From NCBI GenBank assembly GCA_000499405.2, contig HG738137.1, forward strand, positions 8,063,573 to 8,127,572: 64,000 bases of DNA. The letters run 5' to 3'. The stretch's first letter is position 1, and the number at the start of each line of letters is the position of its first letter. Positions 10,982 through 23,487 of the stretch are shown here, piece after piece. The notes under the pieces are model-generated. The model was not told the origin of the DNA, searched no databases, and saw nothing but the letters and a program-made list of their open reading frames with translations. Both the position numbers and the translations under genes were made by a program. The stretch is from Onchocerca volvulus. Taxonomy: Eukaryota > Nematoda > Chromadorea > Rhabditida > Onchocercidae.

Positions 10982-13921
10982 TCAGTCATTATCAAAGACA
11001 ATCTTTTTCGGTTTGCATGATGCCTTTAGTTGTTTCAGAGCTTCATGTTCCTGCTTTTTAGCGATCCATGATGGATGTAAGTTCTGGTTTTCCGATAACT
11101 TTGTAGAGTTTCTCAAATCTTCTGAAATATTTGCTATTACTGAACCCAATATAATTTGCGGAAGAGAAGAATTTTTGAGATTTAAAAAGCAAAAAACAGT
11201 GCAAAGAGAAATTTTATCTTCTCTCGACGTTTTTAATTGAGATTGCTAGTGACATTCCAGAAGATGGATAAAAAAGTTCTGATTTTGAACCAAAGATTTC
11301 AAAAAAATTGGAAATCAACTTGAAATAAGCAATATCTAATGAATTTGAGTAATATTATCAAAAATAAGCTTTCCTTTTTTGTCTCACTTTTTATCCTAAC
11401 TGAAATTTCACACAAATCACATTTTGCTGTAACCTTTTAAAGATGAGTCAGCTCCAGGCTCATTCCGTTTCACAGCATCCTTCCGTTTTTTGCTTCTTTC
11501 GTATTCTAGATCTTTCTTCCGTTTCTCAATATTCCTCGTTTTCATCGGTATATTATTTCTAATAGTTTCATCATTCCCATTAATTGTATTTTCATTTGCA
11601 TTTTCTTGTAACACAATATCTGAAGTTCAAAATATATTTTTGATGCTCATGAAACCCACAAAAATTTTTTAAAAAAATTTAAAATTCAACCTATACCTCT
11701 ATCTAATACACTTGACATACCAACTGATGGATTTTCGTCATTTTGATTGCCATCTGAACACAACAATTTGATAACAGCCTGAATGAAAAAAAAGAGTATT
11801 GCATTTGTAAGAAGCGAAATTAAATGTATTTGTAAGAAGTTAAATGCATCCTTGCGTAACAACTGAAATTCATAATCAGTCAAACAACACAGCATAATAA
11901 TTATAAGAGAATTTTGAGAAAAGAAAAAATTCAATTACTAGCTTATGTCCTTCTAATTTATTGATTTTTGAGCTTCAACTATCATTTTAAGAACATCTTC
12001 CACTGCTTAAAACATAGAACCCTTTGTCGATAGCATCAATCATTAATGTTTTTTAAATTTGATGGAAAAAACAAGTTTCTCGAAAGAGCTACCTGTCCCT
12101 TAGTAATTACTGGTTTCGGCAACTCCAGTTTTGGCAAATTGAAGGTTGGAACAGCTATCTCTTTAGACTCACTGGATTTCATCTTATCTTTCAATTTCTT
12201 CTTTTTTCTTTCAAGATTTTCGCCTTTTCTGACAGCTTTTCTTATTTCTTTTTTAATAAGAATCTTCACATCTTCCGCTTTTCCAGTTTTCTAAAATTTT
12301 ATGAAATAACTGATACATTAATAGAAAAATTAATCATAACAATTTTGAAGTTTGGAGAAAAGCAAGTTGAAAAAGCATTTTCATAATTAAATATCATTGA
12401 CCCAAATCGTCATTAGCATATTCTGTTCAAAAAAAGTACTACAATTAATGAAAAAAAGAAAAAGGAGAAAAAAAAACTAGAAAATTAAAAGTACAAAAAT
12501 ATCGTAAAACAATGAAGTCTTCGAATATATGCGTCTTCATAATGACATAATAAAACAGTGAAGTAATAATAAATTTACCATTCTTAAAGAATTTTCAGCC
12601 GTTTCCTTCGTTTCACTTTGTTGTAGCATTTTTTTCGCATCTCTCTGAGATTTATATTGCAAACCAAGTCGTTGTAACAGGAATGATACTTCATGCTGCC
12701 AATTTGGATATTTGATACGAAACTCCTCAACACTTTTAACCACCGTTTCTTGGCATGCTAACTTATACAAAACTCGTTCATCAACCGATGTTTTATTCTA
12801 AAATTAGAACTAAATTTATGAAATGATATGGAACACTTTAAAAAAAAAAGCATAAAATAAAAAAGTACAATTTATCTCGATAATAGAAATAATAAACTTA
12901 GCATACAAAAAGTAAGCATTACACGCATTACTATAACTCAGATGACATGTCTAGAAATATCGAGTGTTGAAATGTAATCTTGCTTTGATCTTTTTATGAC
13001 AGTCATACTCATTTAGCTTACCTAATGGCAGCTGTTGCATATTGATATCTTTCAACTAATAGATTAGCCGATGACAAAAAATTAAAAAAAAAAAAATGCT
13101 ATTGGGAAAACTTGAAAATAGTAAATGATGGATTAAAATTGATTTATGGCAATACACACTAATAGGAAAACACTTGAAGTCAACACTATTCTTATTCAGA
13201 TTTCAATACAACAAAAATTATGGTGAATATATGCAAGAAATAACCTTTTCCAGCAAATCATGAAGTCCCTTAAGATTAATTAATGCAAATTTTGACACAT
13301 CATCTCGACATATTTTCTGAAATAATTCAATGAAAATTAAAATTTGATATGAATTGTTGGCTGCAAATCTTGCGCGAATATATTTAACATATTTTGAATC
13401 AAAATTACAAAAATCGAAAACTACTTTGCAATGGTCAATTTCCTCAATGATTCGATTCACTTTGCGAGCTTTCTTTTCGTCTTTCGATTTTTGAAGCAAT
13501 TTTCTCCGTCTGATCAACCGTCGGCACAATCGAACACGAGCTTTTTCTACAGGTTTCCGCATGGAAATGATCTGAAATAAGTGTTTTCAATGAAATTAAG
13601 AGTTGCAAATTGAAGATAACAAAGAGTATGGAATAAATTAGGATTGCAGATTTTCAGATTTAGCTAAAAGACAAATAACTATTTAAACTGCGGCGAAGAA
13701 TACAAATATATTCAACAGCAAAAAATTGCAGAAGGATTGTTAAGCATCATAAAATTTCAGTAATGCAATTATTAATTGTTGCAAAGTATTAAGGAATAAT
13801 TTAAAATAAAACTATTGATCGCTGCAAAGTATTAAAAATTGGTTTAAATAGAAAAGATTCGAACATACTAGTTCAAAAACATAACCTGTTCGTTAAGTTT
13901 CATTGGTGTCAAAGCACTCAT
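10982..13921 (-). CDS. SRFBP1: SRF-binding protein 1 / BUD22 homolog, 359 aa
   Basis: Eight exons join in phase: 13921-13886, 13571-13425, 13316-13245, 12797-12579, 12290-12093, 11778-11697, 11619-11434, 11121-10982 (360 codons with stop). The start [20 protein letters not shown] followed by [10 protein letters not shown] and RRAQRLLEEI-like [13 protein letters not shown] matches the conserved BUD22/SRFBP1 N-terminus. The C-terminus has the family's LHPSW and a terminal KKIVFDND comparable to human KKITFDD. The middle is Lys/Glu-rich coiled coil. Yeast BUD22 acts in nucleolar small-subunit ribosome maturation; the animal protein binds serum response factor. A ribosome-biogenesis role is the safer inference. 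The human protein is about 70 residues longer. An acceptor lies a few bases before the ATG. Confidence 0.85.
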
Positions 13922-14501
13922 AGTAACCTGTAATTCTTCCAAGCAATGATGTGATATAGAACAAGTCCTCAACAATTATTCAGATTACATCTGTATAGTC
14001 CAATCACTAATTTTAAAAGTAAATATTAATAACTTAACTCCCACTTCATTTTATTCATTGTGAAATGTTCGGGATTTCAATGTCTTCCAAGATAGATGAC
14101 ATCGACTGTATTAGTTATCGAGATTTAAACCCTCTGATACAGCCAAATCGACTCTATTCAACACCAGTAGATTTATGCTTCCTTCTATAGTTATCTACTT
14201 TAGGTTAAAAAAAAAAAGCATTTTAAATGACAATTGTTGAGTTCATAAAGGTATAAAATCCGAAAAATTAATTGGTGATAACAAAAACAATTTATTAATT
14301 ATTTTATTTATGCTTTATACAATCTGTAATCTCCATTACTAGAGAAATACATTCAAATCTATGTATATCATATAAAACGAATAACATAAAGCATAAGTGA
14401 ATTAAAACAAATTTACAAATAGCAAATTCATAAATTGAAATAACAATATATATTTTTCATTAAATCACTAGCGGCTAATGCTTCCTCACTTTTCCATATT
14501 G
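13922..14501. other. Intergenic region between TFB1M and SRFBP1
   Basis: 580 bp on the path from the TFB1M stop to the SRFBP1 ATG, both on minus. AT-rich with no coding frame. It may contain the TFB1M 3' UTR and either an internal promoter or an operon spacer. Confidence 0.45.
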
Positions 14502-17264
14502 CTATTTGTGAAATAACGCTGCAGCATCTGAAAATTTTACACCTTCCGATGGAAATTCCTTATCAAAAGGATTTGATGGTGGTATAGCATTTGGCAAACG
14601 TGCAAGCTCTTCCAGGGTACGATCTTGATTTGAGTGTTCGTATAGAAATACACCAGGATACCTGATCAAACGGAACAAATTATATACTATATATCGTATA
14701 ATTTGAGAAATTTGATAAAAATCTAAAAATCAACGTTATGAATAAAAACTTGTAATGAAGTGGAAATGTATAATTTATTATCACAAACAATCTGTTTAAT
14801 AATAATAGAATCTAAAGTCCCAAGCGTATGTCCGAGTTACATTTGGCCAATCAATTAAACCAAGATATTGTGTTAAAAAGTGCTTGAAAGAAAAAAAAAA
14901 ATTAGTAGTATTGCAGGCAGCAAAAATTAGCAGAACCATATTACTATAAAATAAAAAGGAAAACTTTTGAACATACTTTCGGCAGTGTTCCTCATAAACA
15001 TAGCATACATCAGCAAACTGTTCTACTCCAAGACATATTGCAGTAGTTGTAGGATCAATTCTACATCGTCTCAACAAATCATCTGCCAAATCTTTGGCCA
15101 ATTCTTTCGGATAAAGACTTCGAACTCCTTTGATAACATATTTTTGCCTATAATTGAAAATACGTCGGCAAACTTTTTCCACCACCTGAAAAGTTACATA
15201 AGCATCATAACATTTAGCTTCAAGTTCAGTGAACACAATTCAAGTCATTAAGATGAATGCAAATTACCTTTTATGATCATTTCAAAATTATTTTCAAGAA
15301 ATCAAAATGTATGGTTTGCCTAAAATAAAAGTTGATGTAGACAATACAAAGGTACTCTGTCTTGTAAAATGTTTCAGGTATATATCTTGAGGTAACATTA
15401 TTCGGTGTGTCACAATTATAGGCAATAAGACCTTCGAAGCAAAATTAACATTTATAATCATATAAACTATTATTCTTTCAATAGGTGTAAAAATCCAAAG
15501 AATTTGAAAAAAAAAAAAACTGACTTCAAAAGACGTTTTAATCAATGGATCTTGTCTCGGAATAAAGCGCACCACGCCGACATTAACTTTCGGAGATGGA
15601 ACAAAGCATCGTCCTATTATAATAATATAAAATCATTAAATTTGAAAATAACTGATAATCCAAAAACAAAAAGCAAGAGAAATAAAGCAATATTTGGATT
15701 ACTTTAATCTTGTTAAATCTGACAATGATGGTACTGTTTGAAAAATTAAATACCTGGTATTTGAAAAAGCAATTTAGGTTCGGTTATGAATGCAGACATA
15801 ATTGAAATTCTGGCTCGAAATGGAGAATCGACTGGAGCACAAAGACGTTCTGCTACCTCCATCTGAAACGTTAGCAATAATGGGACGCGTCCAAATGACC
15901 ATGGTCCTTGACGATACAACATTTCACGAAGGAACCTACGAAAAAAGGAATGACTGATGAAAAAGGAAAATCAAATGAGTCTTGAGTTAATTAATTTTTC
16001 CGACCCTCAGTGTTTTATATCTTTATGACACGCAAAAATATCAATGATATTTCCCATGTTTTACAAGTAAAAATAGCAAGTGAAAATCGAACTTTATAAT
16101 AAGTGGAGAAGCAATATTGAAGGGTAGATTGCCAATGATATGAGCCTTTGGAAGCCTATCCTCCTCCCATGCAACACGTTCAACACCAACAGATGACCAG
16201 ATTTGTTCAATATTTATTTTTAAAATATCGTCTCGATGAATAAACATACGTTCTTCGCTCGCTTCCTTCAGTACCTAAAAATATCAATTGAACATAATTA
16301 TACATATACTTTTTTCAAATTTACCAATTCCAAATACTTTTTCCATGTATTTATTATTTTATTCGTTTGCTTACTTACTTTTCTCTTTGATTCTCACAAC
16401 TGTTTCTAACTATTTTTTATATATGCATTCAGTTATTCAAATCATTACCTAGGTTGTTCACTTTTATCATGTTATTTTTTTGAACAATCCCGAAACTTCC
16501 AGGAAGTACTCACCTACTACTTTTTACCTAGCATAATTCCATTACAAAATTTACTTCAAGTGGTGGAATGAAGCGATGGTCGACTTCGATGACATCAAGT
16601 CGTTGACAATTCGTTTCCAGAATAGCACGAGTAATCGATCCTGGGCCAGGTCCAACTTCGATTACATGATCGCCTTGCTTCACTTCTGCTTGTCTTACTA
16701 TCTGTAGCAATAGACGGAACGAAGATTGAAGCAAAAAAAAGGGGAAAAAAAAAAAAAAAACTACAAAATATTATAGCAATTCTATCATTCTGTCAATTGC
16801 TCATATTGATTTATCTTCTTGCTTTCATGAAAATTAATTGACAAAACGGATATTTTATAATTCATACTTTCATAGCATATGATACTTTTTTTTTTTTTTA
16901 AAAAGGAACTAAGTCTAATATTCATTTCCTACCTTGATTCTTCTTTCATCCTAAAAAAGACTGAAATAATCAGCCAAGAATCCACCTATTACAAGTTTTT
17001 CTTTTTTTCTTTTTTTTTTCCCATGAAACTGAAATGAAAATATCCCTAATATAATTATCTCTTTTAATCTCACTTCCTATTCTGATAAAATGATAGAAAC
17101 TTTTCGATTCCTCAGTACAGTAGAAGAATATATTTAACCTTTCGTGTTAAATTCATATCCATAAGATAATTTTGCGAAAGGATTTTCTTGGCTTGCAATC
17201 GATATGCATATAAAAAATTCTTCAGTGATGGTAAGGGTGGTAAACGCGAAAAGTTCGTCGCCAT
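14502..17264 (-). CDS. TFB1M: Mitochondrial 12S rRNA dimethyladenosine transferase 1, 364 aa
   Basis: Seven exons join in phase: 17264-17139, 16701-16555, 16274-16093, 15935-15754, 15613-15525, 15185-14977, 14661-14502. S-adenosylmethionine motif I is EVGPGPGS at about residues 57-64, then the acidic IEVDHRF strand. The catalytic motif is NLPFNI at about 140-145, in place of the more usual NLPY. Later RCFVPSPKVNVGVVRF corresponds to FVPKPKVDAGVVHF in vertebrate TFB1M, and the VVEKVCRRIFNYRQKY helix to the C-terminal domain. The enzyme dimethylates two adjacent adenines in the mitochondrial small-subunit rRNA hairpin and belongs to the KsgA/Dim1 family. The N-terminus (MATNFSRLPPLPSL) may be a targeting region. 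The stretch ends in SDAAALFHK. Confidence 0.92.
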
Positions 17265-18207
17265 AATAAACTTTCAAATCGACTATTTCAAGAAGTGAAA
17301 TAAGCTGCGTCATTCGCTCAATTCATCTTATGTTATCACATCAAACAAACATCTAAAACAAAAAGAAATGGAACTGATTCATTGATTATTCAACTTATTT
17401 CGAAATTTTTTCCAGGATATTACTTTCAAGCTAATTAATTTCGGGTAATTTTGGGTAATACTAAGAATGCCAAATTTAGTCAGAAGATTAAAACAAGCAA
17501 AACAGGATTTATACGTATTCCAGAGAAGTTTCACGGATCAGACTGTTGATCATACCTAGATTATTTCCTCATATTATTATCTATATTCAGCAATATCCTC
17601 TCTTTTTTTTGAAATATTTATGATTATCAAATAAAACTATTTTTTGGAAAAAAAAAAAATAAAATCAACAAACAGCGAGGTTCTGATCTACTACCGAACC
17701 ACTATTCCTCATCAATCCATATCAATTCTTGCCGTTCATTAAATTATTAATTTTCAGAATTTTAGCATTTGTTTCTATCGAAAAAAAAAAAAAAAAATGG
17801 AACACTTGGAAATCTCCTTAATGCAAACAGTGGTACCCAAACCACAAGTGATTCATAACACACATGGCTGTTCCACTAGATATATAATCTCCCAATTCAA
17901 AACTTTGTCAAATAAAAAAAAAAGTATGAATCCGTTTCGAACATCGTAATAGTAAATAGAATTATGCCGAATTTTTATTCATTAAAATACTAAGCAAGCA
18001 ATTATTAAACTGCATTTTTTCAAGGTCATTCAGTACTGGTAAACACTGCATTTTTAAAGCAGAATATTGCAAACTTATTATTTCATCATTAAAAACAAAA
18101 AACATGCCACACATCACACTAGTATATAATACATGATTTAATATATAATTATACGGTATTAATAAACGATCTGTCTAGTTAAAAACATTCAATATATAGC
18201 CGCTTTT
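17265..18207. other. Intergenic region between GUK1 and TFB1M
   Basis: About 940 bp with many A and T homopolymers and no coding frame. It separates two minus-strand genes, so it should contain the GUK1 3' UTR and the TFB1M promoter. No distinct element seen. Confidence 0.45.
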
Positions 18208-19567
18208 TTAATTTTGTCCTTTCAAAGACATAACTTCACTTAACTCTTCTTTAATGGCCATCAGAAAATCATTGTAGGCTTGTTCGAAGTCATCATTTAT
18301 TATCACAAAGTCGAATAAATTCGGCTCGGCATCCACTAAAATCAAAAAAAAAATTCAGGTAAACTAGTGCTACATCAATTAACTGTTCGAAATTTGACAA
18401 GAGAAATATCTACTAACAGATTAATCTATAAATTTTGAAACAAGGAAATAAACTAAATGAACCAGCATTTAAATCTTCTTCTGCATGTTTCATTCGTTTC
18501 TTCAGCGATTCTTCGGTCTCTGTTTTGCGAGCACGCAAGCGCTGTTCCTGAAATTATTAAACAGAATTAACATCAGAATTTCTTTAGAGGAATAGAGATG
18601 GATTTCTCATATTAAATTTTTTATTTTTAAGATTATCGCTAACATTCTAAGGCAAAACCAAACATTTGTAAGATTTGATACTAAAAACCAGCCAATCTAA
18701 TATATTAACTCAACTCCATCCAGTATCTCTCTACAGAAATTTCTAAATACAGATCAAAAAAAAAAGAGTACTCCAAATATTTTTTTTCCATTTTTTTTTT
18801 TTTTTTAAAGATTCAAATCATAAGAAATTCAGTAAATAAGTAACCAATATATTCAGAGTTGGTGCCCTGATTAGAATATATTTTGCATCCAATCCACATT
18901 TGTGTATACTACGAACGCCTTGAAGTTCTACATCTAAGATACATATACATCCTGCTCTTGATACATCTTCCAATGCTTTCTTCCTAAAACATTCATTTTT
19001 CCTTTTTTTTTTTTCTGAATAGTATCAATTCAGATCTTATAATAGTATAACCAGATAGTTCTTCCAAGCACACTGTAGGCTATATTTAACAATTTAATAA
19101 GAACAATAAAAAAGAATCCAAAAAAAAAAAAAAAAAAAAAAAAAAAACTAAAACGTACGATGTTCCATACATATTACCACCAAAAGTTGCATGTTCCAAG
19201 AATTCATTATTTTCGATCATTTCCTTAAACTTTTTTTCGGTTACAAACCAATAATTCTTTCCATCTATCTCTCCAGGCCGTGATTTCCGTGTTGTATCTA
19301 AAATACTTTTTTTTTCTTTTTTACATTAATATGCATGACATAAATAAAAAATTAAAAAAAAAAACCTCCTGTTTGATCTTTTACTGGAAATTTTTCTATC
19401 ATGAAACTATGCCATTTAACATTGACTTAAATATACGTAAAATAAGTCAATTAAGATTACTTACGTGAAACGGCAAATGCAAAAGCATTTGGATATGCCT
19501 CCATTGCTTTCGCGATCACAGTACTTTTGCCTCCGCCTGATGGACCTGATATCACGATTGGCTTCAT
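18208..19567 (-). CDS. GUK1: Guanylate kinase, 197 aa
   Basis: Five exons join in phase: 19567-19465, 19297-19159, 18983-18845, 18547-18463, 18335-18208 (198 codons with stop). The Walker A loop GPSGGGKST occupies residues 8-16. SHTTRKSRPGE with the GMP-binding Arg pair follows, then GKNYWFVT, EFLEHATFGGNMYGTS, ILDVELQGV, the LID-type ARKTETEESLKKR and the closing FDFVIINDDFEQAY. Length and order match eukaryotic guanylate kinases (about 198 residues). It phosphorylates GMP to GDP with ATP in the cytosol, the salvage step before GTP/dGTP. The third loop residue is Gly where the human enzyme has Ala. It is the first of four minus-strand genes in a row. Confidence 0.95.
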
Positions 19568-22500
19568 CTTATGCAACAATCAATTCTAAATTTAAAAACG
19601 AAATATATTAGGAAGAACTGTCATATTAAATAACATTTCTTATATTGCTCGAACAGAAGAGAAAACCTCAGATGATAAATGAGTCAGTGTGTTATTCGTC
19701 TGTTGATCTGAATGTGATTAATAGTATGCCATCGTAGAAATCCAACATTTTAGACTTTAACATCAATTTATCAATTGTAAAATTAAACGTTAATGTATGT
19801 AAAGGAAGTATTAAAAACTTTTCCATATTCGTCGGGATGATTTTCTAAATGTAAACAAATATTAATCAAGCTAATTCGTGCAAGAAGTTCATTGCTGTCT
19901 TATTTTTCGAAATGTTATAAACCAATTCAATCTTTTTAATTAAACGAAAAATTCAAAAATATAAAAGTCTTTAGAAAAATAAAAAAAAATTCATCCATTA
20001 AATAAGCAAGAAAAGATGTTATGAGAATGCTTTTAATGCTTGTTTTTTTGTATCAGAAATTTATATTAAAATTAATTACACTTTTCTTACTTTAAACATT
20101 AACGGGTAATTTTCAATTAAACTTTTTCGCAATTAAAAAATAATCTTTTTTTAATTTTTCGATCTGAAAAATTTTACTGGGAATTTTTTAAAGCAAATAT
20201 TTATATTTAATTGTAAGCAAAAAGGAAGAATTTTAATTATTTCTTATCAAATAAAAATATTTCGTTCACTATCAAATAAAATATAACAAAATATCGTTTG
20301 CTGTCAAATAAAAATATTTCTAATATAAAAATAAAACCTTGCCTAAAAATAATCAATCTTTAGGAAATTTGATAAATCTATATAGCTAAAGAAAACATGA
20401 TAGATGCAATAGATACCTATCGTAAAGTAGATAAATTGGTTGATGTGAAGATACACTCCCGTAAAATGACGTACGTGGATATTCTTCGTCGGCCATTTAA
20501 ATGATATCTTCATTGCTAAGATGGAAATGTTAGTGATTATTTACAGCTATGAAGAAAAGAGAATTCATGACCACAATGAATAAATCTAAATTATCGCGAT
20601 TAAACACAAAAAACGTGAAAAAACCACGCAACTCACGAGGTTAGCGTGGAAAAAACACGTGCAGTCATGAGTGAGAAAATTGGGCGATTAGCATGAAGCA
20701 AGCTCTCTTTATCAAATTCATATTTTTTATTGCAGCTCAAAAACGATTAAAGTATTTCTTATAAGTTTGGTATATTTTTTTTCCAAAATTCATATTAAAT
20801 AGAGAAGAAATATCTCAATTATTTCTTCAAATTTTTTCTGCAAAAAGTAATAATGCAAATTTTGCTAAAACTATCGATTTATATGAATTTTAAATTTTAA
20901 AAAGACTACTCCAACCTTTGAAAAATTACTGTAATAACAGCAAAAAGTTGCTGTAAAACAACCAGAAGATGGATACGGTGCATTCATATTTCAGATTAAT
21001 TCAATCAAACAATTTGCTTTCTTTTCGCTGACAAAAAAATTCCCAGAAAATTTCCCGAGTTTTCTAAATTTGCAAATGTATGTAAAAAAACTAAATTTCT
21101 TACTAATTAAATTGTTTTATTAATATGAGTAAAAATTCATCGTGGAAATATTGTTTTAATTGTATTACTTTATTAAGTAATGTCATTCTTATCATACTCA
21201 ATAACATTGTTAATTATCAATGAAATGATAAGCATAATAATGAATTATTGATTTTTGCTAAGCATAAATGTTGTTTATCAATATCATCATGATTAGTTAG
21301 AGCTAGAATGGGCAAATTGACAACAAAAAAGCTTTCAATTAGAAAAATGACTTTATCGTTTGATAACTTGTCAATGTCAATAGTTCCAATAATGATGAGA
21401 AACTATTTATTAAGCGAATTTTATATAGCAATTGATAGCAATAAAAAATAATAGCTAAGATTATTAATAACAATTTATAATACTGTGATAAAATTTATAG
21501 TATATGTAAATATTTTGTTGCTGATAATAGCAATGAAAAATTCATTAATTAACAAATCGAAAGGATATTTATTAAGTCTATTTTCACGAGAATGATGTTA
21601 TTAACAAAATAATGATAATTATAATTGTTAATAAAAATATTGATTAGAATTTATTTCATGCTAACAACTTTTATAGAAATAATAATAGATCATTTCACAA
21701 GGACAATGATAATAAAAGTAATGGTCATTATAATTATTAATGGTCATACTAATAACGATTATAATGGTAATAGATATTTTCACTGATATAATAATAACAA
21801 ATTCAATTTAAAAAAAGAAAAAGCGAAAAAAAAAGATGTGAAAACTTGTATGAGTTATAAAATTAAAATTGAATTAAGAAATCATTCAATCAATTTCGTC
21901 ATTTTTCCACTTTTTTTTTCTTCTCTTTTAATTAGTTATTTATTTTCTTGATTGTTTGTTTTTTGTTTTTTATTTCCTTCTGATATTTGTTGGAAGTGAT
22001 GAATGGCGCAGCAATTTATTTTATCATTGTTTACTTATCATTTTCTCATGATAACCAGAATTTTTAATTAAATGGCGAAATATTTAGAAATGAAAAGGAA
22101 ATTTAACGACAAATAGTTGGCAAAATACTGGTTTACTTCCGCTGAATCTTTTCCTTTTTTTTTTTTGAAAAATTATTGCCGAGAAAAAAAAAAGGAGAGA
22201 AAAAAGAAAAAAAGAGGGAGAAATTTTATTTCACTTTCATCTCTGATTTTTTGCGAAATTTACACTATTTCAAACAATAATTTTACACCAGTTCGAACGA
22301 TCATTAAAAATTTTGCACCACTTCAACCATACATTATTTCCTTTAGTTTTCTAGATTTTCTTATACTTTCCTATATGTTTGATTATTTTAGTTGATATTT
22401 TACACATTTAAATTTTATAATTTGTTATTGATGAAACTAATTCTTTCTGATATTTTGTATATTTTTTTAAAAATATCGGCTAGAAATCAATTCCGACTAA

Positions 22501-23487
22501 TATTTAAACATATAATTATTACAATTTGTTTTTCTTGAAATTATCGGCGGAAATTAATACCGACTTATATTTTGCATATTTATACAAATATTGTAAATTC
22601 TTGTTAATGAAATTAATTCCGATGTTAATAAAATATGTTTAATTTGAAATGATCATGTTTTATAAGTTAATACGAATTAATCACTTAGAAATTAAATTAA
22701 ATAATGACCACTTTTTAATTCTAAATACAATATACATTTATAATTTCAAAAATAACTATTTTAATTCTTAAAACAGAAATTGATTAGATTAGTTATTGAT
22801 GCAAAAAAATCAAATTTTTAGTCATTATTCAACTACTACAAATTAATATTTTATTCTTTCTCTTCCGTTTTCTTTTTTTTTTTCTTTTTTTTTTTTCAAA
22901 TTTGCTAAATTTTATCCGATCATTTCCGTACAATTTTAATTTCACAATATTTGCAGAAAATTTAAGATACTAGTAGAAATGTTTTAAAGGATCTAATAAT
23001 TTCTTACTGCAATATAATATGTTCCAATTGCGTATTAAAAATGCAATTCTTATTAATCAGAATTGATCTGTAAATAGTAAAAGTAGTAAAATCGTTTAAA
23101 TAACAATAATTAAACTGACAAAAAGAATTTTGAAAAAAGGAACAAGTTTTTTAATCATAGTTTTTCAAAAAAGAAAACTGAAAAAAAAAAAGTTAACGAT
23201 ATTGATTTGCTTTTAAATTGGTGACGTACAGGAATTTTAAATCTTTTCCAATTTTTCCTTGAAGAAAAAAAAATTCTATTAAGATTATTTCCGCATTCCA
23301 TGCTAAGAAAAGAGGATATCATCAGTTTAATGATAGTTTCATTATTTTACAAAATTTAATTCATAATTTGATATAAAATATCAATTATTTTACATTCATA
23401 CATCAATACAATAACTTTGCAGAATATTTTATTCGCTGCTGATGGTATCTTATTTATGATTATTGGAATATACACATACATAGAATC
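19568..23487. other. Long AT-rich intergenic region, no gene seen
   Basis: 3.9 kb between the 5' end of GUK1 (minus) and the 5' end of the carboxypeptidase (plus). It is dense in A/T runs and in ATA, AAT and TGATAAT-like short repeats around 21.1-21.8 kb. All open frames are short and low in complexity. Both promoters must lie here. A tandem repeat at 22.4-22.6 kb is listed separately. Confidence 0.5.
22394..22622. repeat. Degenerate tandem repeat, about four units of 50-67 bp
   Basis: Successive units share a TGATATTTT-like start, a central T-rich tract, and an AATTCCGAC-type end seen at about 22,490, 22,560 (AATACCGAC) and 22,618 (AATTCCGA). The units vary in length, so this is an old minisatellite. 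No coding content. Confidence 0.5.

Noticed and set aside
15504..15707. Plus-strand open frame across TFB1M exon 5
   Set aside because: Overlaps a well-matched TFB1M exon on the other strand; Lys/Asn-rich chance frame.
20600..20680. CGTG/CACG motifs with six-A runs near 20.6 kb as a hairpin
   Set aside because: The A runs lie on the same strand in both halves, so they do not pair.
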